From the NCBI RefSeq assembly GCF_003206135.1, contig NZ_PZJT01000017.1, positions 1-39,621 on the forward strand: a stretch of DNA of 39,621 bases, in the 5' to 3' direction. The stretch is from Salinicola salarius (lineage in GTDB: Bacteria > Pseudomonadota > Gammaproteobacteria > Pseudomonadales > Halomonadaceae). The notes under the pieces are model-generated. The model was not told the origin of the DNA, made no database searches, and was given only the letters and a program-made list of their open reading frames with translations. Made by a program: the position numbers and the translations under genes. Below are positions 1 to 12,978 of the stretch, piece by piece. How positions within the stretch are numbered: the first letter of the stretch is position 1; each line of letters starts with the position of its first letter.

Positions 1-18
1 GAGATCACAACTAGCGGC

Positions 19-40
19 GGCATTGCATTGATGCAATGCC
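19..40. repeat. Perfect 10-bp palindromic hairpin downstream of trxC
   Basis: GGCATTGCAT (19-28) and ATGCAATGCC (31-40) are exact reverse complements with two bases between them. It lies 22 bp beyond the trxC stop codon. There is no T-run on either side, so it is not a classic intrinsic terminator. It may be a mRNA 3'-end hairpin or a protein-binding palindrome. Confidence 0.5.
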
Positions 41-61
41 GAATCGAAGGCAAAGAAGGCT

Positions 62-505
62 TCAGGGTGTGGCGAGTTGTCGCTGGGTCCAGTTGACGAT
101 ATCCGCGGAGCCCATGGCACCGGCCTGGCGCGCGATCTCTCGCCCGCCGCGGAACAGGATCAGCGTCGGGATGCTGCGAATACCGAATCGCGAGGCGATA
201 TCCGTCGCGACTTCGGTATCCAGCTTGCCCAGGATGACGTTCGGCGACAACGCCCTGGCGGCCTGGGCGAACCCTGGCGCCATCGCCTTGCAGGGGCCGC
301 ACCAGTCGGCCCAGAAATCGACCAGGATCGGCAGGTCGCTGCGTGACACGAAGCGATCGAAGTTGGCCGAATCCAGCGTCAGCGGCTGGTCGCCGAACAG
401 GGCGTTGTGGCAGCGCCCGCACTGGGGGCCGTCCCGCAGGCGCGCGCTGGCGACTCGGTTGACGGCATGACAGTGCGGACAAACGACATGCTTCGCGGCG
501 GACAT
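62..505 (-). CDS. trxC: Thioredoxin 2 (zinc-binding thioredoxin TrxC)
   Basis: Cytoplasmic disulfide reductase of 147 aa. The N-terminus carries two CxxC pairs (CPHC at residues 9-12, CGRC at 29-32) that form the zinc site distinguishing thioredoxin 2 from thioredoxin 1. The thioredoxin fold follows, with active site WCGPC at 68-72 and the cis-proline segment RSIPT. Length matches the family (about 140-148 aa). The ATG at 505 is preceded by AGGAG on the minus strand. It is reduced by thioredoxin reductase and typically belongs to oxidative-stress defence (known for the family). It stands alone, with a dispersed repeat in its upstream region. Confidence 0.95.
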   Translation of the reverse strand: MSAAKHVVCPHCHAVNRVASARLRDGPQCGRCHNALFGDQPLTLDSANFDRFVSRSDLPILVDFWADWCGPCKAMAPGFAQAARALSPNVILGKLDTEVATDIASRFGIRSIPTLILFRGGREIARQAGAMGSADIVNWTQRQLATP

Positions 506-601
506 GGGGTTGGCTCCTGGTTGGCGAAGGGGGAGGGTCGGTCAATGGATGCAGATGCGCTGGGGCTCGTCTTCGAACCCCCCGTTTCTTCTCGACGGCT
601 C

Positions 602-743
602 AGAGGGTGTTTACAAAAGGGCTGCACTCGACAATCCAGCGTTAAAATCGGCCTCGAATACTCATTTACCCCATGTAAACTCCGTGTTTTCGGCCAATTT
701 TGCCTTGTCTTGCCTTCATTCGCCTGTTTTGTAAACACCCTCT
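602..743. repeat. Dispersed hairpin element, copy A, with 17-bp terminal inverted repeats
   Basis: AGAGGGTGTTTACAAAA (602-618) is an exact reverse complement of 727-743. Nested inside are AAAATCGGCC (644-653) facing GGCCAATTTT (692-701) with one mismatch, and TTTAC (665-669) facing GTAAA (675-679). The whole unit can fold into one long imperfect stem. The interior is clearly related to the segment between ureA and ureB (22357-22497). It fills most of the gap between trxC and the ydiJ-type gene and encodes no protein. It may be a MITE/REP-like element; identity is not established. Confidence 0.75.
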
Positions 744-751
744 CATATGGC

Positions 752-5566
<4,815 letters not shown>

Positions 5567-5578
5567 TTCCGTCGCCGA

Positions 5579-5611
5579 CGATCCCTCATAGCCAAATGGC
5601 ATGAGGGATCG
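5579..5611 (+). terminator. Putative terminator after serS
   Basis: CGATCCCTCAT (5579-5589) pairs perfectly with ATGAGGGATCG (5601-5611). The stem continues as GCC/GGC around an AAAT loop with one bulged A. The downstream tract TTTGGTT is only partly T-rich, so termination efficiency is uncertain. Confidence 0.65.
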
Positions 5612-5696
5612 TTTGGTTATAACTCTACAAAAAAGCGTTACTTCATCGTGCGCATGGGAAACCGTACACTTCATCCATCGAGGATGGCGTTGCCGG

Positions 5697-5735
5697 CTAT
5701 GCTTCAATTCTATGCTTTAGTCCTATGCTTCAGCC
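5697..5735 (+). repeat. 13-bp tandem repeat (3 copies) carrying three ATGs in three frames
   Basis: Units CTATGCTTCAATT (5697-5709), CTATGCTTTAGTC (5710-5722) and CTATGCTTCAGCC (5723-5735). Each contains an ATG (5699, 5712, 5725), and because 13 is not a multiple of three each ATG lies in a different reading frame. Only the last is in frame with the methyltransferase gene. Confidence 0.85.
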
Positions 5736-6999
5736 GCGCGTTCTTCGACCGGATACGCTTCAGCCCGACGCGCCACGTTCTTCTTCCCGACCAGCGGCCC
5801 GACTCGTGACAGACTCGCTCACTCTTCAATACGACTCCGCCTGTCTCGATGTGCATCTCATCGGTGGCGGCAGCGAAGCGCTGACACTGGCGCAGCGTAT
5901 TGCCGGGCTGGTGCCGGCGGTGATCGTGCACGCCAATTCGGCGATGCCGGCCCTGGCGCGCCTGTGCCAGGCGCAAGGATGGAAGGTGGACGACGCGGAA
6001 CCGGTGCCCGCGGCCGGTCAGCTATGGCTGGTCGCCAGTGGTGACGGCGAGCGCGATCGTCGAATGGCGACGCTGGCGCGGCAGGCAGGCGTGGCCGTTT
6101 TCGTGCCTTCTCATCCAGCGCTATGCAGCGTCCGGCTGCCGCCGAGAGTGACCGTTCAGGACGCGGCGGCACCCGCCGGCATGCACTGGCAGCGGGGGCA
6201 TGTCTCGTTGGTCGGCGCCGGGCCGGGCGATCCGGAACTGCTGACGCTGAAGGCGCTCAAGCAACTGCAGCGCGCGGACGTGGTGATTCACGACCGGCTG
6301 GTCAGTCAGGAGATTCTGGCGCTGGCCAGGCCGGAGGCGAAGCGCTTCTATGTCGGCAAGGCGCGCTCCCGGCACAGCGTGCCGCAGGAGGGGATCAATC
6401 AGGCGCTGGTCGATTGGGCGAAAGCGGGCAACCGGGTGGTTCGCTTGAAGGGTGGAGACCCGTTCATCTTCGGTCGCGGCGGCGAAGAGCTGGAGACGCT
6501 GGTCGAAGCCGGTGTCGATTTCGACGTGGTGCCGGGGATCACCGCCGCGTCCGGCTGCGCGGCCTACGCCGGGATACCGTTGACCCATCGCGATCACGCC
6601 CAGTCGGTGCGCTTCGTCACTGGTCATCTCAAGAACGGCAGTTGTGACCTCGACTGGCCGGCACTGGCCCGCAGCGGCCAGACTCTGGTCTTCTACATGG
6701 GCCTGGGGGCGCTGGATCTGATTCGCGAGCGGCTGGTGGCGCACGGGCTCGATGCCGCCACGCCGATGGCGCTGGTCGAGCAGGGCACGACGGCCAACCA
6801 GCGTGTGCATCTGGGCACGCTCGGGCATCTGCCCCCGAGCCTCGATCAATATCAGCCAAGACCGCCGACATTGATCGTCGTCGGCAGCGTGGTCGCGCTG
6901 GCGTCTCGCCTCGACTGGTTCCAGCCGAGCGACAGCGGCAGCCTCGGCTGGGTCGAAGGCAAGCATCCCATGCCGTTATCGAAGGCCGATAGCGCCTGA
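5725..6999 (+). CDS. cobA: Uroporphyrinogen-III C-methyltransferase with a reduced CysG-like N-terminal domain
   Basis: SAM-dependent methylation of uroporphyrinogen III at C2 and C7 to precorrin-2, the first step towards siroheme. The 424-aa protein has a complete SUMT domain from about residue 157: [63 protein letters not shown] and a C-terminal GTTANQ segment. Residues about 40-140 look like an eroded Rossmann domain of the precorrin-2 dehydrogenase/ferrochelatase half of Cys[11 protein letters not shown], then [28 protein letters not shown]. It is about 60 aa shorter than the corresponding part of E. coli CysG. Oxidation and iron insertion may therefore need another enzyme. A GTG at 5806 (398 aa) is an alternative start that would leave the tandem repeat non-coding. 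Confidence 0.85.
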   Translation: MLQPRVLRPDTLQPDAPRSSSRPAARLVTDSLTLQYDSACLDVHLIGGGSEALTLAQRIAGLVPAVIVHANSAMPALARLCQAQGWKVDDAEPVPAAGQLWLVASGDGERDRRMATLARQAGVAVFVPSHPALCSVRLPPRVTVQDAAAPAGMHWQRGHVSLVGAGPGDPELLTLKALKQLQRADVVIHDRLVSQEILALARPEAKRFYVGKARSRHSVPQEGINQALVDWAKAGNRVVRLKGGDPFIFGRGGEELETLVEAGVDFDVVPGITAASGCAAYAGIPLTHRDHAQSVRFVTGHLKNGSCDLDWPALARSGQTLVFYMGLGALDLIRERLVAHGLDAATPMALVEQGTTANQRVHLGTLGHLPPSLDQYQPRPPTLIVVGSVVALASRLDWFQPSDSGSLGWVEGKHPMPLSKADSA

Positions 7000-7078
7000 A
7001 GAGTGCTGGCCCCGCCATTTACTCCGAACCCGTTACCCGGCATGGTATTTTTCTCCGATTCACGATGAGAGGGCACCC

Positions 7079-8008
7079 GTGCGCGTACTATTTGCAGCCG
7101 AGGAGGATGCCTGGGCCGGCATTCTCGCCAAGTTCCGGCAGGCTCTGCCCGATGTCGAGTTCGTGGCGGCCGGCGGATACGAGTTGAAGACCCTGGCGGG
7201 TTTCGATGCGCTGATTCCGACCATGAGTCGCGTGGATGCGCCGCTGCTGGCGACGGCCGACCGCCTCAAGCTGATACAGCAGATCGGCGCCGGCCTGGAG
7301 GGCGTCGACCGGCAGGCGGCCGAGGCGCGGGGCATCGAGGTCGCCAATGTGCCGACGGATATCTCGGGCAACGCCGATTCCGTGGCGGAGCTGGGCATCT
7401 GGATGATGCTGGGGCTGGCCCGACAGGCGAAGCGAATTCCCGAGTTTCTGGCCGACCGCCAGCTGGGCGGACCGATCGGGATGGGGCTCAAGGGCAAGAC
7501 AGTGGGCATCGTGGGGCTGGGGGGCCTGGGCCAGGCGCTGGCCAGGCGGCTGCACGCTTTCGACATGACCCTGCTGGGGATCAAGCGCCACGCCGATCCC
7601 GCGGTCGCCGAACGGCACGGGCTTGCCTGGTTGGGCACGCTGGAAGAGCTGCCGACGCTGCTGGCGCGGGCGGATTTCGTCGTCTTGACGCTGCCGGATA
7701 CTCCGCAAACCCATCATCTGATCGATGCGACCTCCCTGGCGACCTTCAAGCCGGGCAGCTTTCTGATCAATCTGGGGCGCGGCGGGCTGATCGAGCGGGA
7801 TGCGCTGTTGCAGGCGCTGCGTTCGGGCCGGCTGGGTGGCGCCGGGCTCGATGTGTTCTGGGAGGAGCCGCCCGATCCCGCAGACCCGATATTCGCCCAG
7901 AACGTGATCGCGACGCCGCATGTCGGCGGCATGACCGATGTCTCGACCCAGGGTATCTTCGAAATCGCCTGCGATCGGTTGCGCGCCCTCGCGCGCGAGT
8001 GTGGCTGA
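7079..8008 (+). CDS. D-2-hydroxyacid dehydrogenase (glyoxylate/phosphoglycerate dehydrogenase family)
   Basis: NAD(P)-dependent interconversion of a 2-oxoacid and its D-2-hydroxyacid; 309 aa, typical length. The Rossmann motif GIVGLGGLGQALARRL lies near residues 143-157. The catalytic triad is visible as Arg234 (NLGRGG), Glu263 (WEEPP) and His281 (ATPHVGG). The proposed start is the GTG at 7079 (MRVLFAAEE), since the protein begins directly with the first beta strand; the ribosome site (GAGAGGG) is close. Glyoxylate, hydroxypyruvate or another small 2-oxoacid is plausible. The neighbours do not indicate which. Confidence 0.88.
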   Translation: MRVLFAAEEDAWAGILAKFRQALPDVEFVAAGGYELKTLAGFDALIPTMSRVDAPLLATADRLKLIQQIGAGLEGVDRQAAEARGIEVANVPTDISGNADSVAELGIWMMLGLARQAKRIPEFLADRQLGGPIGMGLKGKTVGIVGLGGLGQALARRLHAFDMTLLGIKRHADPAVAERHGLAWLGTLEELPTLLARADFVVLTLPDTPQTHHLIDATSLATFKPGSFLINLGRGGLIERDALLQALRSGRLGGAGLDVFWEEPPDPADPIFAQNVIATPHVGGMTDVSTQGIFEIACDRLRALARECG

Positions 8009-8144
8009 CCCGGGGCTTCTTGCTCTTCAGACCGAGAGCGATATTGGCGGTTTTTGCCGGCGGATCAAGCGGATAGAAGACAAGCCGTCGTTGACGCCAT
8101 CTCTCGGCCCTTCGACAATAAGCCTTCGCGACGGGGAGGAGCGC

Positions 8145-10106
8145 ATGAACGTTGAGCAGTTGGATATCCGAAGCCATATGGCGCAGTTCGCGCCGTTCGA
8201 CAATCTCCCCGATGCGTTGCTCGATCGCATTGCCGGCGAGGTCGAGATTCGCTACTTCCAGGCCGGCAGCGAGCTGCTGGTCAAGGACCAGCCGATCGAC
8301 TCCCTGTGGTACATCCGTAGCGGCGCGGTCGAGATGTATCAGCGCAGTGGCCGGCTTTTCAATCGCCTGAGCGAGGGCGATATCTTCGGCTACTCGGATC
8401 TGATGCGCAGCAACCGCCGGGTGCGCTACCCGGTCAGCGCGATCGAGGACACGCTGATCTATTTCATCCCCGGCGATGTCTTCGAGACGATCTGCGAAGA
8501 GGACGACGACTTCGCCGAGTTCGTGGAGACCGGTGGCCAGCGTCTCAAGGTGACGGTGGAACAGCAGCGCGACGACAGCGGCCTGATGACGACCCGGGTG
8601 CGCAAGTTGATCAGCCGGCAGCCGCAGATGGTCGAAGCCTCCACGTCCCTGCAGCAGGCGGCCCGGCAGATGCGCGATGCCAACGTCACCTGCGTGCTGG
8701 TGGTGGACGTCACCGAGACGCAGTCCGCTTATACGTTCACCGGGCGTGACGGCCGATACTGGCAGCTCAACGGTATTCTCACCGATCGCGACTTCTGCAC
8801 CCGCGTGCTGGCGGAGGGCAAGTCGTCCGACACGGCAGTGGGCGAGGTGATGTCGCGAAAGTTGATCGTGACCCAGTCCGACGAGTCGGTCTACGAAGCG
8901 ATGCTGAGCATGCTGCGCAACCAAGTTCACCATCTGCCAGTGCTGCATCGTCGCCAGCCGGTCGGCGTGCTGCATCTTTCCGATATCGTTCGTCACGAGA
9001 CCCACAGCAGTCTGTTTCTGGTCAACAACATCTTCGTTCAGAATACGCCGGAACAGCTTGCGAGGCTGTCGCCCGAGGTTCGCACGGGATTTGTGCGCAT
9101 GGTCGCCGACGGCGCCAATTCGGAGATGGTCTGCCGGGCGCTCGCAACGATCGGCCGGGCTTTCACGCAGCGCCTGATCGAGCTGGCGGAGGCCGAGCTG
9201 GGCCCGGCACCGATACCCTACTGCTTCATGGTGCTGGGGTCGATGGCGCGGGAGGAGCCGACCATCAATGCTGACCAGGACAACGCGCTGGTTCTCCATG
9301 ACGACTACGATCCCGAGCGGCACGGAGAGTATTTCGAGGCGCTGGCCAGGTTCGTCTGCGATGGCCTCGACGCCTGCGGCTATCCGTACTGCAAGGGCGA
9401 CGTGATGGCGACCAATCCGCGCTGGCGAAAGCCGCTGGCGGTCTGGAAGCAGTATTTTACCGAGTGGATGGACGAGCCCAACGGCGAACGGCTGCTGCAC
9501 AGCTCCATCTTCTTCGACCTGGCCCCGGTGCATGGCGAGGCGCCCATGGTCGAGTCGCTGCAGGATCTGATCGCCGAACTGGCCCCTCAGCGCCCGGTGT
9601 TTCTCGCGGCGTTGGCGCGCAATGCCAAGAACCGGACACCGCCGCTGGGCTTCTTCCGCAAGTTCGTCATGGAGCAGGATGGCGAGCACCGCAAGTCGAT
9701 CAATCTCAAGCGCCGTGGCACCGCGCCATTGACGGATCTGGTGCGCGTCCATGCGCTGGCCTGCGGCTCGAAAGCCCAGAACAGCTTCGCCCGTCTCGAC
9801 GATATCGCCCAGACGAAGCTGTTGGCGGACGGCGTCACCGAGCGTCTACGCTATGCCTTCGAATTCATGTCGATGGTGCGCATTCGCCATCAGGCCGATG
9901 CAATCGAGCGGGGCGCCGAGCCCGACAACAGCATCGATCCGGAAAATATCGACAGCCGTGAGCGTCATCATCTCAAGGATGCCTTCGAAGCGATCAGCAA
10001 CGCCCAGAAATTTCTCTCCTTCCGCTACACCATGCCGTCCAGGCAGGGGGCGTCGAAGGGTGCTGCCCAGTCGGGCGGCAAGGCCTCGTCCCGGAGTCGT
10101 CGCTGA
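8145..10106 (+). CDS. CAP_ED - CBS pair - DUF294-type nucleotidyltransferase protein
   Basis: Multidomain cytoplasmic protein of 653 aa. Residues about 15-135 form a cyclic-nucleotide-binding-like beta barrel (CAP_ED). Residues about 155-285 form two CBS motifs (ITVTQSDESVYEAM region, HHLPVLHRRQPVGVLHLSDI). A nucleotidyltransferase-like domain follows with GSMAREEPTINADQDNAL at about 365-382, the GS-x(n)-DxD pattern of the GlnD/DUF294 group. An alpha-helical DUF294_C substrate-binding domain ends the protein. The ATG at 8145 is preceded by GGGGAGGA. The stop codon overlaps the next start as TGATG, so it is translationally coupled to an exonuclease. The domain mix suggests nucleotide-sensing control of some target. 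The substrate is unknown. Confidence 0.88.
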   Translation: MNVEQLDIRSHMAQFAPFDNLPDALLDRIAGEVEIRYFQAGSELLVKDQPIDSLWYIRSGAVEMYQRSGRLFNRLSEGDIFGYSDLMRSNRRVRYPVSAIEDTLIYFIPGDVFETICEEDDDFAEFVETGGQRLKVTVEQQRDDSGLMTTRVRKLISRQPQMVEASTSLQQAARQMRDANVTCVLVVDVTETQSAYTFTGRDGRYWQLNGILTDRDFCTRVLAEGKSSDTAVGEVMSRKLIVTQSDESVYEAMLSMLRNQVHHLPVLHRRQPVGVLHLSDIVRHETHSSLFLVNNIFVQNTPEQLARLSPEVRTGFVRMVADGANSEMVCRALATIGRAFTQRLIELAEAELGPAPIPYCFMVLGSMAREEPTINADQDNALVLHDDYDPERHGEYFEALARFVCDGLDACGYPYCKGDVMATNPRWRKPLAVWKQYFTEWMDEPNGERLLHSSIFFDLAPVHGEAPMVESLQDLIAELAPQRPVFLAALARNAKNRTPPLGFFRKFVMEQDGEHRKSINLKRRGTAPLTDLVRVHALACGSKAQNSFARLDDIAQTKLLADGVTERLRYAFEFMSMVRIRHQADAIERGAEPDNSIDPENIDSRERHHLKDAFEAISNAQKFLSFRYTMPSRQGASKGAAQSGGKASSRSRR

Positions 10107-10828
10107 TGCCGCGCCTGGGCTCGAAAGGAAGCTCTCGGCCGAACTGGCCCGACTACATGGCGGCCCGCGCGCAACAGACCGGTGTGCCGCGGCTGGCCAG
10201 CTTCTTCGCGCAGGGTACGCTGGACCCCGACATGCCGATCGGCGAGGCGCCGCTGGTGGCCATGGACTTCGAGACCACCGGCCTGGACGGCAGCCGTCAC
10301 GACATCGTCAGTGTCGGCGTGATGCCGTTCACCCTGTCGCGAATCCGTCCCGCGGATGGCAAGTACTGGGTATTGTCGCCGCGGCGCCAGTTGAGCGATG
10401 AATCGGTGGCCTTTCACCATATCACCCACGCGGAAGTGGCGGATGCCCCCGATTTTGCCTCGATCATCGACGAGCTGCTGGCACTGCTCGCCGGCCGGCT
10501 GGTCGTGGTGCACTATCGCCAGCTGGAGCGGACTTTCCTCGATGCCGCGATTCGGGAACGGCTGGGCGATGGCCTGCTGATGCCGATGATCGACACCATG
10601 TCGCTGGAAGCACGGATTCATCGCCAGTCCTGGTGGGCCAGGCTGCGGCGCTGGGCGGGGCGGCCCATGGCCTCGATTCGTCTTCACGAGAGTCGCCAGC
10701 GCTACCATCTTCCCGCCTATACCGGGCACCACGCTCTGGTGGACTCGCTGGCCACGGCGGAACTGCTGCAGGCTCAGATTCTCTATCACTACGATTGGGG
10801 CACGCCGGTCAGCGCGCTATGGCGGTAG
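10106..10828 (+). CDS. DEDDh 3'-5' exonuclease (DnaQ/epsilon-like)
   Basis: 240-aa exonuclease-fold protein. Motif I is VAMDFETTGLD (Asp54, Glu56), and motif III is HHALVDSLATAELL near residues 215-230 (His and Asp of the DEDDh type). FHHITHAEV resembles the segment preceding motif II in DnaQ proteins. It is shorter than a replicative epsilon subunit with tau-binding tail, and no clamp-binding or UvrC domain is visible. Its start overlaps the preceding stop by one base, so the two proteins are made together. It probably degrades or trims DNA, RNA or a small nucleotide substrate; which one is not shown. Confidence 0.88.
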   Translation: MPRLGSKGSSRPNWPDYMAARAQQTGVPRLASFFAQGTLDPDMPIGEAPLVAMDFETTGLDGSRHDIVSVGVMPFTLSRIRPADGKYWVLSPRRQLSDESVAFHHITHAEVADAPDFASIIDELLALLAGRLVVVHYRQLERTFLDAAIRERLGDGLLMPMIDTMSLEARIHRQSWWARLRRWAGRPMASIRLHESRQRYHLPAYTGHHALVDSLATAELLQAQILYHYDWGTPVSALWR

Positions 10829-10872
10829 GCCGGCACGAGCCGGGAAGGGGATAACGAGACTTCAACGCAAAA

Positions 10873-10900
10873 CGGGCGGCTCCATGAGCCGCCCGCTTTT
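10873..10900. terminator. Bidirectional intrinsic terminator between convergent genes
   Basis: CGGGCGGCTC (10873-10882) and GAGCCGCCCG (10886-10895) form a perfect 10-bp GC-rich stem with a CAT loop. It is followed by CTTTTTT on the plus strand and flanked by AAAA on the other side. It serves the exonuclease operon and probably the BCCT gene facing it. Confidence 0.92.
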
Positions 10901-10924
10901 TTCGATTCACCGTCTACGATGCCA

Positions 10925-12556
10925 TCAATAGCGGGGTTCGGAACGCAGCCCCTGAATGATCGCATAGCATGCGGCCAGCAGAACGATGGTGAACGGCAGG
11001 CCGGTAGCAATGACCGCGGCCTGCAGTGCCGTCAATCCGCCGCCCAGCAGTAGCGCGATGGCAATGGCACCTTCGATCAGCGCCCAGAACACGCGCTGCG
11101 GCTTCGGTGCGTCGACCTTGCCGCCGGCAGTGATCGAGTCGATGACCAGCGAGCCGGAGTCGGAGGAGGTAATGAAGAACACCATGACCAGAATGATGCC
11201 GACGAACGAGGTGATCGTCGTCAGCGGCAGCTGGCCCAGCATGGTGAACAGCTGCAGCTCCAGCGCGGCATTCTTGACGCCTTCGAAGCCCTGGTTGGCA
11301 AGCTGGTCGATCGCGGTGTCACCGAAAGCCGTCATCCACAGAACGGAAACGACGGTGGGCACCAGCAGCACGGCGATCAGGAACTCGCGCACCGTACGAC
11401 CCCGGCTGACGCGGGCGATGAACATGCCGACGAACGGTGACCAGGAGATCCACCAGGCCCAGTAGAAGGCGGTCCAGCCATGGACGAAGTTGGTATCGTC
11501 ACGGCCGAACGGGTTGGAGAGCGCCGGCAGGTTCGTGATGTAGGACACCATGTTCTCGAAGAAGCCGGTAGCGATCAGCAGCGTCGGGCCGACGATGATC
11601 ACGAACAGCAGCAGCAGGAAGGCCAGGCCCATGTTGATCTGCGATAGGCGCTGGACGCCCTTGTCGACACCCAGCATGACCGACGTCAGCGCAACCAGCG
11701 TGATACCGATGATCAGCAGCACCATGGTCACGTCGGTATTGGGGATGCCGAACAGGTAGTTGAGGCCGGCGGAGGCCTGGGAAGCACCGAGACCCAGAGA
11801 CGTCGCCAAGCCGAACAGCGTGGCGAACACCGCCAGGATGTCGATGACGTGACCCGGCCAGCCCCAGATCCGCTCACCCAGAATCGGGTAGAAGATCGAG
11901 CGCATGGTCAGCGGCAGGCCCTTGTTGAAGGAAAAGAGAGCCAGCGACAGCGCGACGACCGCGTAGATGCCCCACGGATGCAGGCCCCAGTGGAAGATGG
12001 TGGCAGCCATGGCCAGGGATTGCGCGGCGGCCTGATCGCCTTCTGCGCCCCCCAGCGGCGCCCAGGAATCACCGGAAATGGACGTGCCGAAGTGCGTGAT
12101 CGGTTCGGAGACGCCGTAGAACATCAGCCCGATACCCATGCCCGCTGCGAACAGCATGGCAAACCAGCCGGCGTAGCTGAAATCCGGTTTGGCATGCAGG
12201 CCACCGATTCTCACCTTACCCAGCGGTGTGAAGATCAGTACGACGGAAACCAGCACGAAGATATTGGCGGCGAACAGGAACAGCCAGCTCAGGTTGTCGG
12301 TCAGAAAGCCTTTCGCCCCGTTGAACAGCGGGCCCATCTGATCCGGCAGCGCCAACGTGATGATGACGAAAAACAGAATCAGCAGCGACGAGATCGAGAA
12401 GACCTTGCCGTGCAGATCGACGTTGAAACCAAACTTGTTGGTCTGGATATTGTCCTGCCCAATCACATAATCGGTATCGATGAGATTGGCGGGACCCTCG
12501 GGTGCCGGTATGCCTTCTTGCGGCGCATCCGGCTGATTGTCGGTGTCTTGAGCCAC
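10925..12556 (-). CDS. BCCT family osmolyte transporter (betaine/choline/carnitine type)
   Basis: Sodium- or proton-coupled uptake of a quaternary ammonium compatible solute; 543 aa with about 12 membrane segments. The family signature GWTAFYWAWWISWSPFVGMF is present, followed by the conserved ISRGRTVREF-like segment (VSRGRTVREF). FYGVSEPITHF and the tail SSDSGSLVIDSI are also typical. The start is proposed at a GTG (12556): GGAGA sits about 7 nt upstream. The frame stays open further upstream to 12736 with non-conserved sequence. The cytoplasmic N-terminus is acidic (QDTDNQPDAPQEG). Whether it carries glycine betaine, choline or another solute cannot be told from sequence alone. Confidence 0.93.
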   Translation of the reverse strand: MAQDTDNQPDAPQEGIPAPEGPANLIDTDYVIGQDNIQTNKFGFNVDLHGKVFSISSLLILFFVIITLALPDQMGPLFNGAKGFLTDNLSWLFLFAANIFVLVSVVLIFTPLGKVRIGGLHAKPDFSYAGWFAMLFAAGMGIGLMFYGVSEPITHFGTSISGDSWAPLGGAEGDQAAAQSLAMAATIFHWGLHPWGIYAVVALSLALFSFNKGLPLTMRSIFYPILGERIWGWPGHVIDILAVFATLFGLATSLGLGASQASAGLNYLFGIPNTDVTMVLLIIGITLVALTSVMLGVDKGVQRLSQINMGLAFLLLLFVIIVGPTLLIATGFFENMVSYITNLPALSNPFGRDDTNFVHGWTAFYWAWWISWSPFVGMFIARVSRGRTVREFLIAVLLVPTVVSVLWMTAFGDTAIDQLANQGFEGVKNAALELQLFTMLGQLPLTTITSFVGIILVMVFFITSSDSGSLVIDSITAGGKVDAPKPQRVFWALIEGAIAIALLLGGGLTALQAAVIATGLPFTIVLLAACYAIIQGLRSEPRY

Positions 12557-12978
12557 TAGCCGTCTCCATTCTTTGATGAGTCTATTCAAGGTCGCACTCG
12601 CGTGGCGAATGGCGACGATCCCTTGCGCTCCCTTGCGTCGTTCGGGCGTCATGCCAGAGAGCGCTCGGCCGGTGGGCAGAACTCTCAGTCTGACGTATCC
12701 GCGGGAACACGCAAGTTGCCAATTATCCTGAATCAAGTCGGTCGTTCCAACCGTCTCGAAGTAATCTTAGCGCTTCCTGCCGCAGATACGGTGAAAGACG
12801 TCGCCAATGGCAGCGTTCGGCACGGGAGGGAAGGCCGGATGCAGTATGGGAAGCCGATAAGCGCAGGCGCTTTTCAGGCAAAGGTCTAGACCAAGGTCAG
12901 AGTGAAGGCCGCCGCTCTTCTCCCTTATAGTCATGGCCATATTGAAACGAATGTTTGAAGCCCGCCGGGAGAGTTCCA
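12557..12978. promoter_or_regulatory. Divergent intergenic region between the BCCT gene and the acyl-CoA dehydrogenase gene
   Basis: 422 bp without a convincing gene; it must contain promoters for both flanking genes. Visible features are the perfect palindrome GGTCTAGACC (12883-12892) and a TATAGT hexamer about 50 bp before the dehydrogenase start, a possible -10 box. No terminator or repeat was recognised with confidence. Confidence 0.4.

Noticed and set aside
7767..9752. 661-codon open frame on the minus strand
   Set aside because: It lies antisense to the hydroxyacid dehydrogenase and the CAP_ED-CBS gene, both of which have clear family motifs.
12859..12874. AAGCGC-AG-GCGCTT hairpin with T-run
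   Set aside because: The loop is too small for the full stem and no gene ends nearby, so a terminator call is not supported.
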